DNA of 32,238 bases from a bacterium (GCA_004558955.1 SFZC01000007.1:1-32238), one strand, 5' to 3'; positions 1 to 7,346 are shown, counted from the first letter of the stretch. The notes: generated from the letters alone by a model not told the origin. A program made the numbers and translations.

Positions 1-1019
1 CAATGAATGATTACACTGCAAGAGATAGAAAAGCGTACGGTAATCCTGATATTTCCCAAATTGCATATCCAAAATTCCTTGAAAAATTAGAAGTTTGTCA
101 AGACTTATTCCATGGCTATGATTTTTCTAAATTTACAACAGGCAGTGATTTAGATAGAGCGAAAACTATTAGTGGAGCAGTAAACTTTATTATTGCTCCA
201 AGTATGCAGGATAGAAAAGAGTCTTTCCAAAAAGAAGCGTTATTGTTACATCAAGCCTTGTCTTTATGTTCTTCAATAGTTGATGAAAAAGACAGAATTT
301 TGGCTGCATTTTTTGAATCTGTAAGAGTGTTATTAAATAGATTATTGAATACTGGCATTGATAAAAAGATATCACTTCCGGAAATGAACGCAAGAATAAA
401 TGAACTATTAAAACAAAGTATAAAAAGCGATGGCGTAATAAATTTATTTTCTGATATAAAAGAAGAATTTTCCTTATTCGACCCTAAATTTTTAGATGAA
501 ATTTCAAAAATGAAAGAAAAAAATCTTGCAGTAGAAATATTAAAAAAATTACTTGCAGAACAAGTTTCATGTTATAAACGAACGAATTTTGTAAAATCAG
601 AAAAATTTAGCGAACTTATTCAAGCTGCAATGAACAAATATATAAATGGTTTAATTACAAATGCAGAAGTTATTGAAGAACTCTTAAAAATTGCAAAACA
701 AATTAGAGAAGGCTCGCAGCCTATTGGAGATTTGAATGACGAAGAAATAGCATTTTATGATGCATTAACAAAGCCTCAAGCCGTAAAAGATTTTTATAAA
801 AACGAAGAATTGATAAATATGACAAGAGAATTGACAGATTCTTTAAGAAGAAACAAAACTATTGATTGGCAAAAGAAAGAGTCTGCAAGGGCAAATATGC
901 GACGAATTATTAAAAGACTTCTAAAGAAATACAATTATCCCCCAGAAGAAGCACAAGATGCATTACAAACTGTAATGACTCAATGTGAACTTTGGACAGA
1001 TAATTTAATGATTGTATAA
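1..1019 (+). CDS. hsdR: Type I restriction enzyme R subunit, C-terminal part (cut by window edge)
   Basis: The reading frame is open to the left edge, so the Met at position 3 is very unlikely to be the start; about 338 residues of a protein usually near 1000 remain. HsdR is the ATP-dependent translocase and nuclease subunit of type I restriction systems. The visible part matches the segment after the helicase core: an NDYT motif that follows the last helicase motif in this family, then the acidic, helical C-terminal domain (DUF3387-like) with LEVCQDLFHGYDF and EEIAFYDAL motifs; this domain contacts the methylase core. No helicase or nuclease motif is in view. No hsdM or hsdS lies to the right, so any partners must be upstream. 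Family assignment is confident; whether the gene is intact cannot be seen. Confidence 0.85.
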   Translation, partial: MNDYTARDRKAYGNPDISQIAYPKFLEKLEVCQDLFHGYDFSKFTTGSDLDRAKTISGAVNFIIAPSMQDRKESFQKEALLLHQALSLCSSIVDEKDRILAAFFESVRVLLNRLLNTGIDKKISLPEMNARINELLKQSIKSDGVINLFSDIKEEFSLFDPKFLDEISKMKEKNLAVEILKKLLAEQVSCYKRTNFVKSEKFSELIQAAMNKYINGLITNAEVIEELLKIAKQIREGSQPIGDLNDEEIAFYDALTKPQAVKDFYKNEELINMTRELTDSLRRNKTIDWQKKESARANMRRIIKRLLKKYNYPPEEAQDALQTVMTQCELWTDNLMIV

Positions 1020-1030
1020 AAGCATAAAAA

Positions 1031-1477
1031 TTAAACTAAGTAATTATTACAAAGTTTAAATATATCACTATAATCATTTTCAAATAAGTTCAAATAAGGT
1101 CTTGCAGGAATTGTAGTTTTCTTGTTTTTGCCTGCTTGTACTCCGAGTTGGTGAATTGCTGCGTAAACCTTATTAGAACCAATAACGGCAGATGTATCAT
1201 CGTATTGAGTTGTCACAGATAAAGCCAATTGTCCTGAAACTTGCAAAATTTGTCCGGGATAATGACCAGTCTTTTTTCTTGCAGTTTTTGTTTTCTCTGA
1301 CAAATCTTTCCAATTCGGTCGTCCTTCTTCTTTGAAGTTTTCTTCTGTAGAATCTGCCATTATCCCTGCAATATTTTTTATCAAAGGTCGTAAATTAGAA
1401 GTTTTTTGAGCAATTTCTAATAATGCTTTTTCAACTTTTTTGTTATCAATTTTAATTTCTATTGGCTCATCTGCCAT
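1031..1477 (-). CDS. Phage virion morphogenesis protein, Mu gpG-like
   Basis: About 148 residues, the usual size for the phage virion morphogenesis/tail completion family (Mu gpG, phage_tail_S). Family signs are the central segment GRPNWKDLSEKT, the SGQLALSV strand, the AAIHQLGV segment, and the C-terminal IPARPYL motif before a short acidic helix. These proteins take part in head or tail completion of Mu-like and related phages. I place the start at the Met followed by ADEP because an AAGGAAC ribosome site sits just upstream; a longer frame reaches 1507 but has no such site. The start overlaps the end of the Dam fragment by 11 bases, as in a compact phage operon. No other virion genes are near, so it is probably a leftover of a decayed prophage, although the frame itself is intact. 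Confidence 0.75.
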   Translation of the reverse strand: MADEPIEIKIDNKKVEKALLEIAQKTSNLRPLIKNIAGIMADSTEENFKEEGRPNWKDLSEKTKTARKKTGHYPGQILQVSGQLALSVTTQYDDTSAVIGSNKVYAAIHQLGVQAGKNKKTTIPARPYLNLFENDYSDIFKLCNNYLV

Positions 1478-1880
1478 GATGAAGTTCCTTAATTGGGTAA
1501 TTTGCAATTAACAACTCTTTATACGTTTTATTCTGCCTATCAGCTCCTTGACGGTTATTAATGCCGTTTTGGCGTTCGATTTCAATCATTTCAAAACCTT
1601 TGTATAATTCTCTTGCTTTTGGAGAATCATTATAAGAAAGTAAAAATCTGCCTTCAATATTTTTTAAAGTATCTCTTAGGCGTTCATGGTCAAAGACTTC
1701 TGTTGTTGTAACATCATAACCGCAACCGCTTGTATAAGGTGGATCACAATAGAAAAATGCATCTTTATGGTCATATTGTTTAATCAACTTTTCAAAATCA
1801 CGATTTTCAATCATAACTTTATCAAGTCTTTTGTGAATAGCATCAATTTTATCCATTACATTTGCTTGAGATTTATTAAA
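1467..1880 (-). pseudogene. DNA adenine methylase (D12 class), C-terminal fragment
   Basis: The frame keeps the catalytic FFYCDPPYTS motif of D12-class N6-adenine methyltransferases, the preceding VMIENRDFEKLI helix, and a typical C-terminal part with FLLSYNDSP and an NGINNR segment. The N-terminal S-adenosylmethionine-binding half, with the FxGxG motif, is absent: coding similarity stops near 1870-1880, where the other strand begins to read as helicase. The protein should therefore be inactive. It lies directly upstream of the gpG-like gene and overlaps its start, an order that suggests both came from one phage operon. The Met usable as a start at 1922 lies within the helicase-derived DNA and is an artefact of the fusion. 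Confidence 0.75.
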
Positions 1881-1884
1881 CTTT

Positions 1885-2278
1885 TTAATATAGAATTTGC
1901 TGAAGCAAATCAAAATTGGCAAAATGCTATTGACAATTTTTGTGGATTAAAATCTATTTTCATTATGACTATACACAAAAGCAAGGGCTTGGAATATTCT
2001 GCGGTATATTTTGTCGGATTAGAGAATTCTACTTTTTGGGATTTTAAAAATCAGTCAGAAGAGGATAGACGTACGTTTTTGTTGTTTTATCAAGAGCAAA
2101 ATGTTCTGAAACTTTTACTTTTTCAAATGTACGTTCTGGCTTAAAATATCCAAAACAGAAAAAAGATGCAATTAACGATTTCTTTGAATTGTTGCAAAAC
2201 TCAGGGATAGCAAATGTTATTTTATTATTTTATAACTATTACATTTTTGTCCGACCATTACATTTTCACTTTCCCTAA
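1885..2278 (+). pseudogene. UvrD/Rep-type superfamily 1 helicase, C-terminal fragment with frameshift
   Basis: Translation in the first frame gives MTIHKSKGLEYSAVYFVGLE, the helicase motif V region of the UvrD/PcrA/Rep family. In the next frame, starting near 2080, it continues as FVVLSRAK (motif VI) and then SNVRSGLKYPKQKKDAINDF. The switch of frame matches loss of one base around 2070-2085. Everything N-terminal, including the Walker A motif, is missing; similarity starts near 1885, at the point where the opposing Dam fragment ends. The frame stays open to 2278, but recognisable homology ends near 2220. It is clearly a dead gene. Helicases of this kind are common in mobile elements and in defence operons. 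Confidence 0.8.
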
Positions 2279-2291
2279 AATTTTATAAACG

Positions 2292-2897
2292 TCAAATATG
2301 TTCAATCTTAAAAATTTCTAAGTAAAACATTTCTGCAATTTTTTGATTAACATAATTAAATGCGGCCTTAGTTGTAGTATCTTCTGGAACTGATTTACAG
2401 AGGGTTTGATTTTCAATAACTACTGTTTTATCAACAAATTGTTGCAAATTTTCTATACCATTTTCTGCTTGAATGGTTCTTTTTTGACCTTCCCACTTAA
2501 ATGGTTTTGTAATTATCGCAATTGTTTTTATCCCTGCAATTTTTAATTTTTCTGCAATTACAGGTGTAGCTCCAGTTCCACAACCTCCGCCAAAGCAGGA
2601 AATAAGAAAGATAATATCTGAATTTTGGGTAAGTTTCAAAATTTGGTTTATATGAATTAAGGCATTTTGCTTCCCGATTTTAGGATTCCCTCCGCACCCT
2701 GTGGATTCATTTTCATTACTATAATTTCCTTCGGATAATAGGTATTTATTACTTGTTTTGGCTTCTTTTAAAATTCTTTCGTCTGAATTTATTACAATAA
2801 AATCAATATTTTTACACTTATTATTTAAATATAAATAATCGACAGCATCTTGTCCGCCGCTACCAATGCTGATAACTTTAATTTTTAAATCTTTCAT
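2292..2897 (-). CDS. FtsZ/tubulin-like GTPase, N-terminal domain only (first copy)
   Basis: 201 residues. The order of motifs is that of FtsZ: KIKVISIGSGG (residues 5-15, first nucleotide loop), IDFIVINSDE (31-40), GGNPKIG (69-75), the tubulin signature GGGCGTGAT (103-111), IITKPFKWEGQKR (128-140) and a VVIENQTL strand (159-166). FtsZ is about 350-400 residues; here the chain ends within what should be helix H7, so the T7 loop with its catalytic aspartate and the whole C-terminal domain are absent. The gene starts at an ATG with AAGGA upstream and has its own promoter with the shared motif at 2919-2952. GTP binding is plausible; GTP hydrolysis by filament stacking is not. It could be an FtsZ filament capper or decoy. 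Homology is confident, role is inference. Confidence 0.85.
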   Translation of the reverse strand: MKDLKIKVISIGSGGQDAVDYLYLNNKCKNIDFIVINSDERILKEAKTSNKYLLSEGNYSNENESTGCGGNPKIGKQNALIHINQILKLTQNSDIIFLISCFGGGCGTGATPVIAEKLKIAGIKTIAIITKPFKWEGQKRTIQAENGIENLQQFVDKTVVIENQTLCKSVPEDTTTKAAFNYVNQKIAEMFYLEIFKIEHI

Positions 2898-2918
2898 ATT
2901 TTTATCCTTTCTTATTTT

Positions 2919-2952
2919 ATTTTAACTTATGTATACGTTAGTATTGGTGACA
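2919..2952 (-). promoter_or_regulatory. Promoter of FtsZ-like gene 1 with shared regulon motif
   Basis: In transcript orientation: CACC, six bases, AACGTA, nine bases, then a TAAAAT -10 box at 2919-2924, 21 bases before the ATG. The conserved part (2934-2949) replaces a normal -35 box. The same arrangement is found in front of five other minus-strand units in this window. It is most like the copy at 3856: CACCAATACT is identical in both, and similarity runs for about 35 bases. Confidence 0.65.
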
Positions 2953-3000
2953 TTTTTCACTTAAATTAAATAAATTTTCAAGTGATTGTGTTCGAAAAAT

Positions 3001-3105
3001 TTATTTTATGTCTTTTATCTCAAAATCTTTTATATTCAAGCCATTGTAACGCATTTTGATTGCATCGTAAAGGGTTCGACACCGAGGATGAATAATTTTT
3101 ACTCT
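3001..3105 (-). pseudogene. Small remnant, possibly the C-terminus of a phage terminase
   Basis: A minus-strand frame of about 34 codons with no usable start reads RVKIIHPRC followed by RTLYDAIKMRYNG and ends in DIKDIK-like residues before a TAA at 3001-3003. The IHPRC-x-x-LYD pattern recalls the end of terminase large-subunit nuclease domains, where an HPRC motif precedes a helix. It lies just after the stop of the next gene upstream and has no ribosome site. The match is short, so the family is only a suggestion; it could instead be the tail of another enzyme. Confidence 0.3.
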
Positions 3106-3509
3106 TTATATTTTTTTATCTTTTTGCAAATATCGGCAGAATCGTATTTCTGATAATAATGTTTGATAATAATTCCTTTATTCAGATGTATCCAGTTTTT
3201 GAGGGCTTGCATTTCCGCAGTGGTAAAAACAATCCTTTTGTTTTCGTAATTGTCTAGTGTGCCGTCAATGTACATTTTTACCCAGTTGCTGTTATATTTT
3301 GTGTTTCTATCGTTTTGAAATCTTAAAAACGGAGGTTCACCTTTGTTTTCAACACATCTCAAACTGACCCACATAGCAAGTCCAGTTTCTTTTGGGGCAA
3401 ATGGTGTTAAGAAAAATCCTTCTGCCTCCTCAGGTGTTTCCCATGGTTCGATACATTTATATAAATTTGAATTCCTATATTCATCTTTTAAACTTTTTAT
3501 CTTTTTCAT
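3099..3509 (-). CDS. Hypothetical protein, 136 residues
   Basis: I do not recognise a family. The protein is soluble with no membrane segment; it has an aromatic N-terminal part (YKCIEPWETPEEAEGFF), a central stretch with LAMWVSLRC and a lysine-rich end. The start at 3509 is chosen because an AAAGGA site lies five bases upstream inside the preceding gene; a Met at 3530 is possible but lacks such a site. The preceding gene stops at 3511, two bases from this ATG, so the two are translationally coupled and share the promoter at 3856. The tight coupling suggests the two products act together, but nothing shows how. Confidence 0.6.
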   Translation of the reverse strand: MKKIKSLKDEYRNSNLYKCIEPWETPEEAEGFFLTPFAPKETGLAMWVSLRCVENKGEPPFLRFQNDRNTKYNSNWVKMYIDGTLDNYENKRIVFTTAEMQALKNWIHLNKGIIIKHYYQKYDSADICKKIKKYKE

Positions 3510-3510
3510 T

Positions 3511-3819
3511 TTATTCCTTTTCGTATCCAAATTCTTTTAATATTTCATCTGATGTAAAGGACTGGACCTTTCCTATATTATTAGCTCGGCTATCCATTCC
3601 CCTGATTTCAGCTTGCGTAAAACTAGCCTTTGCTAATTCAATAGATTCCAGTTCTTCTTCCATTTTTAGTTTTCCCCAAGCTTTGTTCCAAGGTATTGCA
3701 TTTTTTATATTTGCAGCACGTTTATCCATTTCTTCAATTTCAGATCGGGTGAATTCACTTTCTGTCAAATCAATGTTTTCTAGTTCTTCTTTTGTCAATT
3801 TTCGAGTTTCTTTGGTCAT
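3511..3819 (-). CDS. Hypothetical protein with an internal duplication
   Basis: 102 residues, highly charged and probably helical. It contains two copies of a 26-residue unit: LENIDLTESEFTRSEIEEMD plus KRAANI near residues 13-38, and LESIELAKASFTQAEIRGMD plus SRANNI near residues 57-82. The repeat ties an E/DxxF(T)xxEI turn to an MDxRAxNI end, which looks like a small helix-turn-helix or protein-binding unit repeated in tandem. I know no named family for it. The start has AAGGAAT upstream. It is the first gene of a two-gene unit, and its promoter carries the shared regulon motif, so it is probably a working member of the element and not debris. Confidence 0.6.
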   Translation of the reverse strand: MTKETRKLTKEELENIDLTESEFTRSEIEEMDKRAANIKNAIPWNKAWGKLKMEEELESIELAKASFTQAEIRGMDSRANNIGKVQSFTSDEILKEFGYEKE

Positions 3820-3855
3820 ACTATTATTCCTTATATTTTATATTTTTATACTTTT

Positions 3856-3889
3856 ATTTTAAATTGTTTATATGTCAGTATTGGTGCTA
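3856..3889 (-). promoter_or_regulatory. Promoter of the 3.8 kb gene pair with shared regulon motif
   Basis: In transcript orientation: CACC, AATACT, GACATA, nine bases, and a TAAAAT -10 box at 3856-3861, 36 bases before the ATG at 3819. The motif part (3871-3886) ends one base before the stop codon of the serine recombinase, so this promoter is squeezed in right after that gene. Confidence 0.65.
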
Positions 3890-5470
3890 CGTTTTAAGGT
3901 ATTTATATAATTTATCTATAGTTAGATCTTGTTCTTGCGTTCCTGTCAAAATTGCTTCAATTATTTCTTTGGGTAAAAATCGAAGTTTCATTAACCTATA
4001 AATATGTGTATTTGCTTTTTGTTCTGAGGTTAATTTATTTTCAAACATTAGCTTGTGATAATAAAAACTTTTTACAATCGCTTCTAGTAAGAATTTATTA
4101 ACTTCTCTTTTCTTTACATCGCCGATTATTACTTTACTTCCATTTTTAGTCGTAGAACTTATTCGGATTTTATACTCATAATCTATTTCGGAAGTTTTAT
4201 CATAATTTTGTTCAACAGGGAGGTTGGATTTAAAGACCAAATATTTAATAGCTTCGGATAGCAGAGTTTTCGATGTAGTTATTAAAATATTTTCTTTGGA
4301 TATTATTACTTTAATAATTACGTGTCTTATAAAAGTTGTATCAATAAGTTTTTCTGAATTTTGTTCATAAATTATCTTTTGTTGATCTATTGGATAATCT
4401 GCAAATAACTTCTGCAAAAGTTTTTTATCAAGAACAATTTCTTTAATTTTGCTTATTACAAAATTTTCAATCTCGCCTGCTGAAATTTTAGTTATAGAAC
4501 CTAGGTCTTGCAATCTATTTTGAATTTGAGCTTGGCTTACATAATATCGATAGCGTTTCCCCTTTTTTGTACTATGTGTTGGAGACATATAATTGTTTTT
4601 ATCATCAAAAAGTTTACCTTTTAATAAAGAACCACTTTGAGCATTTGTAGCATTTTTTCGATTTAATGCATTTTGAGCCAAAAGATTTTGTGTTTTTTCG
4701 AAAATATCCAAATCAATTATCGGTTTTTGAAGTCCTTCATAAATATTATTTTTATGAACAATTTTCCCGATATAAGCTTTATTTTGAAGTATTCGATATA
4801 AATGACCTTTGTAAAAATTTTTACCACTTCTGGTATTAATATTATTTCCTTTCAAATATTTAACTAAATCTGGAACGTTACCTATTTCTAAATATTTATC
4901 AAAAATGAGCTTAACTATTTTAGCTTCTGATTGTTTAATTTCTAGTTTCCCATCTTTTTTTACATGTCCCATTGGTGGCATTCCATTTATCCACATTCCT
5001 TTTTTCTTTGAAGCCGCAAATTTATCTCTAATCCTTTCTCCGGTAACTTCTCTTTCAAATTGTGCAAATGATAATAATATATTTAAAGTTAATCGTCCCA
5101 TTGAAGTTGTTGTATTAAATTGTTGAGTTATGGATACAAAAGACGTTTCATGTTTATCAAAAATATCTACAATTTTTGAAAAATCCATTAATGATCTTGT
5201 TAGTCTATCAACTTTATAAACTACTACTATATCCACTTTTCCATTTTCAACATCTTGGAGCAAATCTTGGAATGCTGGGCGATTCATCGTTCCTCCAGAG
5301 AAGCCTCCATCATTGTATTGTTTTTTTATCAATTCCCAACCTTCATGTTTTTGAGATTTAATATAAGCTTCGCAGGCTTCTCGTTGAGCATCAAGAGAGT
5401 TGAAATCTTGTTCAAGACCTTCTTCGGACGATTTTCTAGTATAAATCGCACATTTAAAAATTCTTGTCAT
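3887..5470 (-). CDS. Large serine recombinase (site-specific integrase/resolvase family)
   Basis: 527 residues from the Met before TRIFKCAIYTRKS. The N-terminal resolvase domain shows the catalytic serine in YTRKS (Ser14), followed by EEGLEQDFNSLDAQREACE, then VVYKVDRLTRS and FAQFEREVTGERIRDK. The middle matches the recombinase domain (GMPPMGHVKKDGKL to YKGHLYRILQNKAYIGKIVH) and the zinc-ribbon/coiled-coil part follows. Such enzymes cut and rejoin DNA at att sites. The start at 5470 is where homology begins; the frame could extend to 5614 but that part is unlike the family, and no ribosome site is strong at either place. It is the last gene of a four-gene run starting with FtsZ-like gene 2. 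Pairing with DUF2924 is a known arrangement. The far C-terminus is less conserved. Confidence 0.9.
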   Translation of the reverse strand: MTRIFKCAIYTRKSSEEGLEQDFNSLDAQREACEAYIKSQKHEGWELIKKQYNDGGFSGGTMNRPAFQDLLQDVENGKVDIVVVYKVDRLTRSLMDFSKIVDIFDKHETSFVSITQQFNTTTSMGRLTLNILLSFAQFEREVTGERIRDKFAASKKKGMWINGMPPMGHVKKDGKLEIKQSEAKIVKLIFDKYLEIGNVPDLVKYLKGNNINTRSGKNFYKGHLYRILQNKAYIGKIVHKNNIYEGLQKPIIDLDIFEKTQNLLAQNALNRKNATNAQSGSLLKGKLFDDKNNYMSPTHSTKKGKRYRYYVSQAQIQNRLQDLGSITKISAGEIENFVISKIKEIVLDKKLLQKLFADYPIDQQKIIYEQNSEKLIDTTFIRHVIIKVIISKENILITTSKTLLSEAIKYLVFKSNLPVEQNYDKTSEIDYEYKIRISSTTKNGSKVIIGDVKKREVNKFLLEAIVKSFYYHKLMFENKLTSEQKANTHIYRLMKLRFLPKEIIEAILTGTQEQDLTIDKLYKYLKT

Positions 5471-5528
5471 ACTACATTCATCGCTCTTTGTGTAAGTTTT
5501 ATCAAGTCGAAAGACACAAATTTTATCA

Positions 5529-6287
5529 TTAAAAGGCATCTTTATCATTTGGGAAAATGTATTTGTAAAATGAGTTATTGTTTTCGATAACTTCAACGCA
5601 CGCAATCCCCTCAAAAAATTCCTCGCTTGATGAACCGTATTTTAATGGGATTACAAAATTATTATTTTTATCTATAAATCCACATTTCCCGTCTTTTTCT
5701 ACAAGGCAAATTCCGTATTTAAACCCGAATAATCCCACTCTGTCGTATTCTAGCGGAACAATTATCTCGTTTTGGGGATTTACGAAACCAGATTTGCCGT
5801 TTTTTCGAACTTCGGCAAGTTCATATTCCAGAAACCAACCACAAAAATCATATTCAAAAGGGATTATAATTTCTTTTGACGGAACTTGAATAATTCCCTC
5901 CTTTCCGTTTTTTCTATCCGGAATACAGTCTGGAACAGAAGTAATATTTCTTTGAACAAAAGATGCTGTTGGGGAATTAGTTTTTACGATTGTACAAACA
6001 TTATCTTTTTCTAGAGTGTAACCGTACGGTCGCTGATAAATATAATCGTATTTGCATGGAATAACAATTTTGCCTCGGTTATCCATAACTCCGCAAAGGG
6101 ATTCATTGTTGTAAATAATTATTTGATCAAATTCATTAAAATGTCCAAATGTATGAAATTGTGTTTTAAAAAGGATTTCTCCATTTTTATTTATGCAAAA
6201 ATTTTCATCGCAGCCAAAAGGTTTGACAATCGCTTTGCCTCGAATAAAATCTGTTGCTGATATAAATTTATTTTTTAATCTTTTCAT
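5529..6287 (-). CDS. WG-repeat protein
   Basis: About 252 residues made of WG (KWG) beta repeats, seen as recurring GFVNPQNEIIVPLEYD, GFIDKNNNFVIPLKYG and GVMDNRGKIVIPCKYD units, each about 40-50 residues. WG repeats form beta-rich binding modules of unknown target. There is no signal peptide, so it is probably cytoplasmic. The ATG at 6287 overlaps the TGA stop of the DUF2924 gene (ATGA), which shows translational coupling. It sits between the DUF2924 gene and the recombinase, which are usually direct neighbours in this family, so the WG gene looks like an insertion into a standard cassette. A role in targeting or regulating the recombinase is a guess. Confidence 0.8.
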   Translation of the reverse strand: MKRLKNKFISATDFIRGKAIVKPFGCDENFCINKNGEILFKTQFHTFGHFNEFDQIIIYNNESLCGVMDNRGKIVIPCKYDYIYQRPYGYTLEKDNVCTIVKTNSPTASFVQRNITSVPDCIPDRKNGKEGIIQVPSKEIIIPFEYDFCGWFLEYELAEVRKNGKSGFVNPQNEIIVPLEYDRVGLFGFKYGICLVEKDGKCGFIDKNNNFVIPLKYGSSSEEFFEGIACVEVIENNNSFYKYIFPNDKDAF

Positions 6288-6670
6288 TTTGTTATTCCAA
6301 AAAATTTCTTTCCATTCCACCTTGTACCTGTGATTTCATTTGCAATTGCAGAAAGACTTTTATAAACATTATCATTGAATTGATACCCATTATCGAGTTT
6401 TATAACTTCATATTTCCTTCCCTTAAATTCTCGGATAAATTTGGTTCCAGTTTTAATTTCTAAAGAAAGAGATGGGGTAAATGTTGAGATTCCTTTTGCA
6501 TATTTATCGACAAGTTTGTCGATTTGTTTTTGTAGGGATAGTTCTAGTTGGTTATTTTCTTTTTGCCATTTTAAATATTTAATTGCGTATGCTTTATGAA
6601 TATGTTTAGGCAAATCTGTTTTAAAAATCTTTTTCCACTCTTGTTCGATTTGTGTTCTGTCGGATTTCAT
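6284..6670 (-). CDS. DUF2924 family protein
   Basis: 128 residues. The C-terminal half carries the DUF2924 pattern: TKFIREFKGRKYEVIKL, then GYQFNDNVYKSLSAIANEIT and GTRWNGKKFFG. The N-terminal half is a helical QIEQEWKKIF region. DUF2924 genes are commonly found beside serine recombinases of the EEGLEQDFNSLDAQREAC type in proteobacterial phages and elements, and this gene lies in the same operon as such an enzyme; a recombination accessory or DNA-binding role is likely but unproven. The start is the Met before KSDRTQ, preceded by a GAGGTGAT ribosome site; a Met six codons earlier has none. Confidence 0.8.
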   Translation of the reverse strand: MKSDRTQIEQEWKKIFKTDLPKHIHKAYAIKYLKWQKENNQLELSLQKQIDKLVDKYAKGISTFTPSLSLEIKTGTKFIREFKGRKYEVIKLDNGYQFNDNVYKSLSAIANEITGTRWNGKKFFGITK

Positions 6671-6721
6671 GATAATCACCTCATACATAGGATTGCTCTT
6701 GTATCTGGGTATTTCAAGTAG

Positions 6722-7267
6722 TTAGAAACAAATCTTATCTAATGTTTGATTATATAATTTATCTTGTTCTTCAAATAATTTATTTATTGAAATTGGTTTT
6801 TTACAATTATGATAATTTAATTTAGGCACTTTTATAACTTCGCACAAGTTTTCAATATATGAGATACATTCAACAGCTTTATGTAACCTCAATCCGCCCT
6901 CAAAATCAAAAGGCATACTTGTTACAAGTTTACTATTTTTATTGTTATCAAGTACAAGTTCTATAAGTTTTTTAGTCGCTCCGCAAGAAGTTCCGCCACC
7001 GAGTGGAGCTATCGCAATAATGTTTTCATAGTCTTTAAGTAATTTCAAAATCTCATTTTTACATTCTCTAACAGAAAGTTCTCCTAAATACACCTCTCCT
7101 CCTGCAGCGAATTTTCCACAAATTTTTTCACCGATACGCATACCTGAATATTTTTCAATTACACCTATATCTGTATCAAGAAAAATTTTAGGTAGGTTTG
7201 TTTTGTAATTTGATAAAATTTTGCAACCTCCGTTACCTATTCCGATTAAGCAAGTTTTTTCAGTCAT
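6722..7267 (-). CDS. FtsZ/tubulin-like GTPase, N-terminal domain only (second, divergent copy)
   Basis: 181 residues from the Met before TEKTCLIGIGNGG, preceded by a strong AAAGGAGG site. FtsZ-like signs are CLIGIGNGGCKIL (6-18), IFLDTD (28-33), AAGGEVYLGE (54-63), the G-box GGGTSCGAT (90-98) and TSMPFDFEG (116-124). It ends after a short helix, without the T7 loop and C-terminal domain, exactly the same boundary as the copy at 2.3-2.9 kb, yet the two share little sequence outside these motifs. This argues for a designed short form and not two random truncations. It is the first gene of an operon with DUF2924, WG-repeat and recombinase genes, under the shared-motif promoter at 7299-7330. Function unknown; a nucleotide-dependent partner or inhibitor of host FtsZ is possible. 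Confidence 0.75.
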   Translation of the reverse strand: MTEKTCLIGIGNGGCKILSNYKTNLPKIFLDTDIGVIEKYSGMRIGEKICGKFAAGGEVYLGELSVRECKNEILKLLKDYENIIAIAPLGGGTSCGATKKLIELVLDNNKNSKLVTSMPFDFEGGLRLHKAVECISYIENLCEVIKVPKLNYHNCKKPISINKLFEEQDKLYNQTLDKICF

Positions 7268-7298
7268 TTTGACCTCCTTTTGTCGTCTTACATTAATC

Positions 7299-7330
7299 AT
7301 GTTAACAGGTAACTATGTCAAGTTCGGGTA
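7299..7330 (-). promoter_or_regulatory. Promoter of the FtsZ-like 2 / DUF2924 / WG / recombinase operon with shared motif
   Basis: In transcript orientation: ACCC, GAACTT, GACATA, nine bases, and a TAACAT -10 box at 7299-7304, 31 bases before the ATG at 7267. The motif occupies 7314-7329 and fits the other five copies with identical spacing. Confidence 0.65.
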
Positions 7331-7346
7331 CACAAAAAGTATCAAT

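Noticed and set aside
2286-2301. CGTCAAATATG near the end of FtsZ-like gene 1, identical over 11 bases to part of the WYL promoter motif
   Set aside because: It lacks the GG part of the motif and no -10 box stands at the fixed distance, so I do not count it as a seventh regulon promoter.
3070-3092. GGGTTCGACACC, resembling a tRNA T-arm
   Set aside because: No acceptor, D or anticodon stem can be built around it. The bases are explained by the IHPRC coding remnant on the minus strand.
5471-5614. N-terminal extension of the serine recombinase by 48 residues
   Set aside because: The extension has no family similarity and overlaps the WG-repeat gene; conserved sequence begins at the Met before TRIFKCAIYTRKS.
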